Shown here piece after piece: positions 23,512 through 28,591 of a stretch of DNA of 28,591 nt. The position numbers and the translations under genes are program-made. Location: NCBI GenBank assembly GCA_944324625.1, contig CALUWZ010000001.1:1-28591 (forward strand), written 5' to 3'. Source of the DNA: an uncultured Mailhella sp. (lineage in GTDB: Bacteria; Desulfobacterota; Desulfovibrionia; Desulfovibrionales; Desulfovibrionaceae). The notes below the pieces were generated by a model that was given only the letters and a program-made list of their open reading frames with translations, did not search any database and was not told where the DNA came from. The first letter of the stretch is position 1, and each line of letters begins with the position of its first letter.

Positions 23512-23691
23512 TCAAAGAGTTATACGATATATTTTAATGAAAGAAAGATATTGGCTGCCTCTGAAATTTTGCTGCATCGTTCCATAAGACAAACGGAAAT
23601 AATACTGAAAAATAAAAAAAGCTGCCAGCATACACAGGCCAAAAGCGCATCCCCAAAAATAACTGCCGGCAGCCCACAGCAAAATCTTCAT
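23512..23691 (-). CDS. Small membrane protein (59 aa)
   Basis: This short frame encodes 59 residues starting MKILLWAAGSYFWGCAF and continuing GLCMLAAFFIFQYYF. It is one long hydrophobic segment (about 3-32), enough for one membrane helix or a tight hairpin, followed by a polar tail with several Arg and Lys residues, ending in RIYRITL-like sequence (KIYRITL). The ATG at 23691 has a GGAG ribosome site six bases upstream. I do not recognise a family. A terminator-like hairpin stands about 30 bases upstream and the rdgC promoter lies downstream. The hydrophobic composition and ribosome site favour a real gene over chance; the opposite-strand frame is Lys/Asn/Ser-rich and unconvincing. Confidence 0.6.
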   Translation of the reverse strand: MKILLWAAGSYFWGCAFGLCMLAAFFIFQYYFRLSYGTMQQNFRGSQYLSFIKIYRITL

Positions 23692-23721
23692 AAGAACTCC
23701 AAATAGAACACCAAAAAAGAG

Positions 23722-23755
23722 AAAGCCGTCAACGGTGCAGACGGCTTTTCTTTTT
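23722..23755. terminator. Bidirectional terminator-like hairpin upstream of the small membrane gene
   Basis: The 9-bp stem AAAGCCGTC (23722-23730) and GACGGCTTT (23740-23748) has a 9-base loop. A T-rich tail follows on the + strand, and an equally T-rich tail on the - strand leads straight toward the small gene. Confidence 0.75.
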
Positions 23756-24214
23756 AATATATTTTTGTCCCATAATGTAAATTATGTAAACTTTTATTAA
23801 CCAAAAAAATAGGAACTATAAATTATGCAGTAATTTCAATAAAATAAAATTATTGCCAAAATATCGCTCAGCTAAAGATATTAAAAAATTTGCCCCTAAA
23901 AAAGCTCCATGCTTCTGCAGAATACAGACTAAATTGCATCAAAATTTTATATGTTTTTTTCGTATTATTTTAATTTTTATCCCGTCATTATTTATTTGCC
24001 GCAGCATAAATTACAGCTAACCACACTTTGAAATTTTTCTTTCCATGCAGAGCAAAAAAGCTCCCCTGCTGTCAGCAAGTTAACAGTGCATACCTTTTCA
24101 AGATATTTTTGTTATCCGTTGAATAGCAAAAAAAGTTGCGGAAAATTCTCAGCTGTATATTTATAACTATGTATAACTAATGAATTTAATAAAAAAATTA
24201 TTGCCGGCTTGATT
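23756..24214. other. AT-rich intergenic region without a visible gene
   Basis: About 460 bases hold no frame with a ribosome site that I would accept. Short direct repeats are visible: ATGTAAA twice near 23775-23790 and TATAACTA twice near 24161-24180. The region probably carries the - strand promoter of the small membrane gene, but no clear pair of hexamers stands out. Confidence 0.5.
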
Positions 24215-24242
24215 TTGACTAATTTTAAAAGCCTGCTATACT
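24215..24242 (+). promoter_or_regulatory. Strong extended -10 promoter of the DUF3179 gene
   Basis: TTGACT (24215-24220) and TATACT (24237-24242) are 16 bases apart, and TGC directly before the -10 gives an extended TGn motif. The start point would fall near 24249, at the ribosome site AAGGAG (24248-24253) itself, so the leader would be only about 10 bases. Confidence 0.68.
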
Positions 24243-24259
24243 GAAGCAAGGAGTTAATT

Positions 24260-25471
24260 ATGAAAATAAAATCAATAGCCTGTTTATTATTATGCGGTTT
24301 TTTCAGCGGAGTATGCTTTTCCGAAAGCTTTGCTTTTCCAAAAAATCAGCAGGATTTGGCTGATATTGCCGAAAAACTGGTGATAACGGGCCTTGATTCA
24401 AACAGCATTCCTCCAATTGTCAACCCTGAATTTACCACGGTCAGCCTTGCTTCCATGTCTTTGGACAATGCCGAGCCTGTTTTCATTGTATGCACAGGTT
24501 CATTAAAGCCCCTGCAGGAACGGGAAGTCATTATCCTTCCCCAGCGTCTTATGGTCTGGCATGAAGTTTTAAACATCATAGAATCAGACAAAGCATTTGC
24601 CGTAACCTACAGCCCCATTTCCGGCTCTTTGGCAGCCTATAACACCAAACGCGACAACATGTATCTTCAGCTGCAGGCTGACGGAAGGCAGTACAATGCA
24701 AACAGCGTGCTTATGGATATCAATACCAACAGCCGCTGGTCACAAATGTACGGACTGTGCTTTTTGGGAACTCTGACGGGGCTTGGCTTGGACATTGTTC
24801 CGAGCTATTGGACAACATGGGACAAAGCCCAAAATTTTTATATCGACAAACCCAATGCAAAAGTTCTTTTAACCCCAAGAACAAACAAGCGCTACGGTTC
24901 CGACCCTTACGGATCTTACAGCGATCCCGAAAGCTTTTATTATAATGACAAGCTCGTCTACCCTGTTTCACGCATCGATACGCGCATGGGACTCAAAGAC
25001 ATGGTCATCGGTCTTGAGCTGGACAAAAAATTCATGGCTATTAATATTGAATATGTCCGCAAAAAAGGCATTGTCAATTTTTTCTTTGACAAATACGCAC
25101 TGGCTGCCGTTTATGACAACAGGCTGGGCGTTGTGCGGATTTTTGACAGAACCGTATGGTACGGCAAAGACCCTCTTGTGCTGGTAAAAGAAAACAATAA
25201 AACCTTTAAAGATTTGCAGACGCAAAGCACGTGGGACTTTGACGGCGTATGCCGAAAAGGCAATTATCTCGGTTCATATATGAAAGAATATTACGGCATT
25301 TATGCGTTTTGGTATGCCTATGCGGCACATAATCCCGAAACAGAAACCATTCCCGGAAAAAGCGAAGTACCTGATTCAGCGCTTGAAATAGGGATTTTGG
25401 AAGACAAAACCATAGGCGAAGAACTGGAAGGCCCTGTGGAACACAGCGGGCTGGGCGTGCCGTGGAATTAA
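24260..25471 (+). CDS. Exported DUF3179 domain protein
   Basis: A 403-residue protein with a Sec-type signal peptide: KIK, a hydrophobic core of Leu, Cys, Gly and Phe (6-20), and possible cleavage near 21-26. The mature part matches DUF3179 by eye: LPQRLMVWHEVLN (93-105), FAVTYSPISGSLAAYN (113-128), SVLMDINTNSRWSQMYG (149-165), LDIVPSYWTTWDKA and the GSDPYGSY segment. The family's usual TYCPLCGS motif appears here with serines at 118 and 121 instead of cysteines. The function of DUF3179 is unknown. The gene is monocistronic on this strand, with its own strong promoter, and overlaps the convergent methyltransferase-like gene by 4 bases. Confidence 0.85.
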   Translation: MKIKSIACLLLCGFFSGVCFSESFAFPKNQQDLADIAEKLVITGLDSNSIPPIVNPEFTTVSLASMSLDNAEPVFIVCTGSLKPLQEREVIILPQRLMVWHEVLNIIESDKAFAVTYSPISGSLAAYNTKRDNMYLQLQADGRQYNANSVLMDINTNSRWSQMYGLCFLGTLTGLGLDIVPSYWTTWDKAQNFYIDKPNAKVLLTPRTNKRYGSDPYGSYSDPESFYYNDKLVYPVSRIDTRMGLKDMVIGLELDKKFMAINIEYVRKKGIVNFFFDKYALAAVYDNRLGVVRIFDRTVWYGKDPLVLVKENNKTFKDLQTQSTWDFDGVCRKGNYLGSYMKEYYGIYAFWYAYAAHNPETETIPGKSEVPDSALEIGILEDKTIGEELEGPVEHSGLGVPWN

Positions 25472-25483
25472 TTCCATTCCACG
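25461..25483. terminator. Hairpin at the convergent stop codons
   Basis: CGTGGAAT (25461-25468) pairs perfectly with ATTCCACG (25476-25483) across a 7-base loop that holds both overlapping stop codons. There is no T-run on either side, so it may protect 3' ends or assist termination rather than act as a classical terminator. Confidence 0.35.
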
Positions 25484-26091
25484 CAGGCCATGCCAATACC
25501 GCCGATGCCGAGATTTTTCCGCATCACAACGGTTGGAGAAGTGTTTGGCAAAATTTGCGGCAAATCGTGCAAAATCCCTTCAAGTGCACCGTTTTCAAGA
25601 TATTTTTTGGTTTTGGCAAATGAAGCGTTTTTTTTGCCATTTACCCGTTTTTCATATAAAACAGTTGCATATTCTCCCAAAATTACGGGAAGATATCCAA
25701 GATATGCCATATTCCGTTCAGGATTTTCGTATTCCAGAAAAATAGCCTTGGGAGCACTCTGTTTCATTTGTCTGATAAAATGTATCTGCTCTTCCCTGTC
25801 CATGCTGTGCAGATTAAAAAGAGAAACGGCAGCGTCATATTCTTTATAATTCAAAGAAAAACACGGGACAGTTTCGCCTTGGCTTAAAATCTGAAACTGT
25901 CTGTCCAAAACAGTGACGGGCAGAGAAAAGTTTTTGCACACTTTGGCAAAATCGCAGGTTTCCCTGCCTTCTTCATTTTTATAAACATTTTCAACGGCTG
26001 CAACGGCATGAATCCTGTTTTCGGAAAAAATATACTGGGCAACCCTGAAATAAAGATCTTTGTAAAAAGGCCGTAAGACTATATTGCGCAT
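25468..26091 (-). CDS. Methyltransferase-like protein lacking a visible SAM motif I
   Basis: A 207-residue protein with similarity to the central part of class I SAM-dependent methyltransferases: YDAAVSLFNLHSMDREEQIHFIRQM (split: YDAAVSLFNLHS, then REEQIHFIRQM) and APKAIFLEYENPERNMAY match motifs IV and V. The N-terminus NIVLRPFYKDLYFRVAQYIF replaces the usual helix, and no glycine-rich motif I (hDhGxGxG) is visible; instead there is IHAVAAVENVYKN. Either motif I is highly diverged or the protein no longer binds SAM. The gene starts 3 bases after queD ends, so it is cotranscribed and may act in the same pathway, though that is inference. Confidence 0.65.
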   Translation of the reverse strand: MRNIVLRPFYKDLYFRVAQYIFSENRIHAVAAVENVYKNEEGRETCDFAKVCKNFSLPVTVLDRQFQILSQGETVPCFSLNYKEYDAAVSLFNLHSMDREEQIHFIRQMKQSAPKAIFLEYENPERNMAYLGYLPVILGEYATVLYEKRVNGKKNASFAKTKKYLENGALEGILHDLPQILPNTSPTVVMRKNLGIGGIGMACVEWN

Positions 26092-26094
26092 AAA

Positions 26095-26487
26095 TTATTC
26101 ACTGATTTCACGATATGTGGCAGTCTGGGCGGATTTTTCGCTGATGCTCACGCTGTATAATTTTACGGGATATTCTTTCAGGCGCGGTTCAATGCACTTC
26201 CAAAGATAACGGGCGATATTTTCGGAAGAGGGATTGATTTTGTCAAAAGGCGGCGTATCATTGAGCACGCAGTGGTCAAGCTTCTGCAGTTCTTCACGCA
26301 GAATTTTTTTCAGCACGGTAAAATCTGCCACAAGCTCGGTATCTTCAGTAAGCGTATCCCCTTCAATCACAAGTTCCGCAAGATAATTGTGACCGTGCAT
26401 GTTTTCGCATTTGCCCTGATAATTGCGCAAAGCATGGGCGGAAGAAAAACTTTCCCTTACAGTCAGCTGCCAAAAAGAACGGGCCAT
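26095..26487 (-). CDS. queD: 6-carboxy-5,6,7,8-tetrahydropterin synthase
   Basis: QueD converts dihydroneopterin triphosphate to 6-carboxytetrahydropterin, the second step toward queuosine and other deazapurines. The 130-residue protein has the zinc-binding His at 18 (FSSAHAL), 31 and 33 (MHGHNY), the catalytic Cys 27 in GKCENMHGH, the LDHCVLND motif with His 72, and the late Glu in VSISEK. All active-site residues are present, and Cys 27 favours QueD over the related pterin synthase PTPS. The ribosome site AAGGAG precedes the ATG. It sits 9 bases after dnaE and 3 bases before the methyltransferase-like gene. No preQ1 riboswitch is seen. Confidence 0.93.
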   Translation of the reverse strand: MARSFWQLTVRESFSSAHALRNYQGKCENMHGHNYLAELVIEGDTLTEDTELVADFTVLKKILREELQKLDHCVLNDTPPFDKINPSSENIARYLWKCIEPRLKEYPVKLYSVSISEKSAQTATYREISE

Positions 26488-26496
26488 AACTTCTCC

Positions 26497-28590
26497 TTAA
26501 TGTTCAATCTCACAAAGCGCACGCATGTCACGGTAAAATTCCGGGGTAACTTTAACTTTCCAGTCATCACCGAATTTCAGTTTGCAGACATATTCGTCAT
26601 CAACTTTCATATACATGGAAAACGGCGCATTGCCCTTATGTTTCTGCAATACTTGCTTAAAGAGCGAAATATTGTCGGTAATCAGCTTGGAGCCGAAATC
26701 AATGGTAATTTCCTTGCTGCAGTTTTCGCAGGCTTCCAAAAGCGGTATCATATTTTCAGCCAGCAGCTTGATTTCGATTTTGTTTTCTTCTTCCTCTTCC
26801 CTGTTTTCGTCATAGCTGTTTTCTTCAGCCTGACTTTTGTCCACGGTTGCGGTCAGGAAAAATAAATTATTGGACTCATCGGAAAAATATTTTCTGAGTT
26901 CCTCATACTTTTTGGGGAAAATAATAAGTTCCGCATGCCCTGTCAAATCCTCAATCTGCATAAAGGCCATTTTTTTGCCTGTTTTGGTAATAATTTCCTT
27001 TATTCCGGTAACCAAAACAGCTACATTGACAAGGGTTTTGTTTTCAATGTTTTTCACGTCTTCCAGCGGTATGACGTTTAATCGTTCAAAATCAGCCATA
27101 TACGCCTGCAGAGGATGTGACGTGAGATAAAAACCGAGAGCCTCTTTTTCGTAATTGATTTTTTCTTCCTCTGACCACTCGGGAAGACGGTTTTCAGGAC
27201 ATTCAAAACCGACTCCGCCAAGGCTTGTGCTGTCTTCTTCCATGGGCGCAAGGGCAAGCAGGGAAACCTGCTTGGATTCCTTTTCCTTTTGTTTTTTGGC
27301 AACCTTGGCAATAACCGTATCCATAATTGCCAAAAGACCGTTTCTGGAAACGCCGAAAGAATCAAGGGCTCCTGCCTTGATTAAATTTTCCAATACCCTT
27401 TTGGTAACTTTGCGCAGATTTATGCGATAACAAAAATCAAAAAAGGATTTGTACGGCCCTTTTTCTTCCCTGTTGCGGACAATTTCGTTAATGGCTTCGT
27501 CTCCGACCGTTTTTACGCCGCCGAGACCGTAAATAATGGCGTCGTTGTCCGGAGTAAATTCACGGCGGCTTTTTTGAATGTCGGGCGCTTTTACCTTAAT
27601 GTTCATTTCATTGCACACGGCAACATATTTTAAAATTTTGTCCTGGTTGCCTATTTCCGAACTCAATAAAGCACTCATAAATTCAACGGGAAAATATTTT
27701 TTCAAGTATGCGGTATGATAGGAAATAACCGCATACGCCGCACTGTGGGCCTTATTGAAGCCGTATTCGGCAAATTTTTCCATAAGGTCAAAAATTTCAT
27801 TGGCTTTTTCTTCGGGAACGCCGCGTTTGCCTGAACCGTCAAGAAAAATACCGCGCTGCTGCGCCATTTCTTCGGGCTTTTTCTTGCCCATGGCGCGGCG
27901 CAGAAGGTCGGCGCCGCCAAGCGTATACTGGGCAACAATCTGGGCAATCTGCATAACCTGTTCCTGATAGACAATAACGCCGTAGGTATCTTTCAGGCAT
28001 TTTTCCAGTTCGGGCAGGGGGTAGGTAACTTCCACTTCACCGTGTTTGCGTTTGCAGAATTCATCAACCATGCCTGAGTTCAGCGGTCCGGGACGGTATA
28101 AGGCAAGCATAGCGATCAAATCTTCAAAACAGGTCGGCCGCAGCATGCGAAGATATTTGCGCATGCCCGTGCTTTCCACCTGAAAAACACCGTCCGTATC
28201 GCCCTTTGCATACAAATCATAAATCTGCGGATCGTCAAAAGGCAGCGTATCCAAATCAGGCGGCGTTTTGCCCTGATGAATGATGTTTTTGATTGCCTTG
28301 TTGATAAGGGTTATGGTACGCAGTCCCAAAAAGTCAAATTTCACCAATCCGACTTTTTCCACAATTTTCATGTCAAACTGAGTAACAAGTTCGTCTTTTT
28401 TACCTTTAAAAATAGGCAAATATTCATACATGGGCTTGTCAGACACCACAACGCCCGCAGCGTGCGTGGAGGCATGACGCGAAAGCCCTTCAAGACGGAG
28501 GCAAATGTCAATCAAACGTTTGGAAGACGGATTTTTATCATATTCTTCTTTAAATTCTTTATTGCCTGCAAGGGCTTTTTCCAGCGTAAT
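26497..28590 (-). CDS. dnaE: DNA polymerase III alpha subunit, C-terminal part (5' end outside the window)
   Basis: This is the C-terminal 60% of the replicative polymerase catalytic subunit. The frame is open to the right edge; a TTG at 28515 is internal, since family-like sequence (EKALAGNKEFKEEY, then SRHASTHAAGVVVS) continues upstream of it. Visible parts are KFDFLGLRT with the third catalytic Asp of the palm, MLRPTCFEDLIAMLALYRPGP, FNKAHSAAYAVISYHTAYLK of the fingers, the helix-hairpin-helix region, a probable beta-clamp-binding peptide QVSLLAL, an OB fold (VNVAVLVTGIKEIITKTGKK) and a C-terminal domain preceded by an unusually acidic linker. About 697 residues are visible. The PHP domain and the first two palm Asp residues are not in the window. 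queD follows 9 bases after the stop. Confidence 0.96.
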   Translation of the reverse strand: MTLEKALAGNKEFKEEYDKNPSSKRLIDICLRLEGLSRHASTHAAGVVVSDKPMYEYLPIFKGKKDELVTQFDMKIVEKVGLVKFDFLGLRTITLINKAIKNIIHQGKTPPDLDTLPFDDPQIYDLYAKGDTDGVFQVESTGMRKYLRMLRPTCFEDLIAMLALYRPGPLNSGMVDEFCKRKHGEVEVTYPLPELEKCLKDTYGVIVYQEQVMQIAQIVAQYTLGGADLLRRAMGKKKPEEMAQQRGIFLDGSGKRGVPEEKANEIFDLMEKFAEYGFNKAHSAAYAVISYHTAYLKKYFPVEFMSALLSSEIGNQDKILKYVAVCNEMNIKVKAPDIQKSRREFTPDNDAIIYGLGGVKTVGDEAINEIVRNREEKGPYKSFFDFCYRINLRKVTKRVLENLIKAGALDSFGVSRNGLLAIMDTVIAKVAKKQKEKESKQVSLLALAPMEEDSTSLGGVGFECPENRLPEWSEEEKINYEKEALGFYLTSHPLQAYMADFERLNVIPLEDVKNIENKTLVNVAVLVTGIKEIITKTGKKMAFMQIEDLTGHAELIIFPKKYEELRKYFSDESNNLFFLTATVDKSQAEENSYDENREEEEENKIEIKLLAENMIPLLEACENCSKEITIDFGSKLITDNISLFKQVLQKHKGNAPFSMYMKVDDEYVCKLKFGDDWKVKVTPEFYRDMRALCEIEH

Positions 28591-28591
28591 G

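Noticed and set aside
23500..23706. A 68-codon + strand frame in the gap before the DUF3179 gene.
   Set aside because: It has a non-family, Lys/Ser/Gln-rich composition and no ribosome site, and it mirrors the more convincing 59-residue membrane protein on the - strand.
23761..23800. Direct repeat of ATGTAAA that could be a regulator site or the start of a repeat array.
   Set aside because: Only two short AT-rich copies are present, with no further units or regular spacing.

Overview
The window looks like a low-GC chromosome segment of a Desulfovibrionaceae-type bacterium (Desulfobacterota, the former deltaproteobacteria). This is inferred from the order DUF177-rpmF-plsX-fabH-fabG-acpP-fabF-glyA, a cytoplasmic CbiK-type cobaltochelatase, and fliR-flhB lying close to trmL. 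I could not compare against any database, so genus and species are open. I saw no tRNA or rRNA gene, CRISPR array, transposase, integrase or phage gene.

Region 1 (1-9844, all + strand) is housekeeping metabolism. It holds the 3' end of purM, a DUF523 gene, cbiK, a class I/II aminotransferase, and then the lipid and ribosome cluster DUF177, rpmF, plsX, fabH, fabG, acpP, fabF, ending in glyA. Rho-independent terminators follow purM, acpP, fabF and glyA, so the fatty-acid genes are probably punctuated rather than transcribed as one uniform unit. A sigma70-like promoter precedes the DUF177 gene.

Region 2 (9845-10370) is a 526-base gap. Its first half is very AT-rich. Its second half (about 10025-10307) is more GC-rich and highly self-complementary, with a long-range closing stem, two internal hairpins, competing alternative pairings and a T-run at the end. 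It looks like a structured RNA whose family I cannot name.

Region 3 (10371-15906, - strand) reads fliR, flhB, a 1055-residue protein, trmL with very short gaps. The large protein has no assignable name. It combines an N-terminal region with a PHP-like metal-site motif, a long helical middle and a C-terminal block of membrane helices. With the RNA of region 2 it is the best candidate for something undescribed.

Region 4 (15907-18711) holds small genes: an unknown 96-residue protein, a membrane-anchored glutaredoxin-like protein, a Sel1-repeat protein, a Nudix-fold protein with a broken Nudix box, and rimI. The last two genes are divergent and their start codons overlap.

Region 5 (18762-23691, - strand) reads, in transcription order, a 59-residue membrane protein, an RdgC N-terminal-half gene, an RdgC C-terminal-half gene, two dipeptide/oligopeptide-type ABC permeases, and recN. 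The two recombination genes flank permeases that have no ATPase or binding protein in the window.

Region 6 (23692-28591) has an AT-rich 568-base gap and an exported DUF3179 protein with a near-consensus extended -10 promoter. On the - strand follow the 3' part of dnaE (its start lies outside the window), queD and a methyltransferase-like gene that meets the DUF3179 gene tail to tail.
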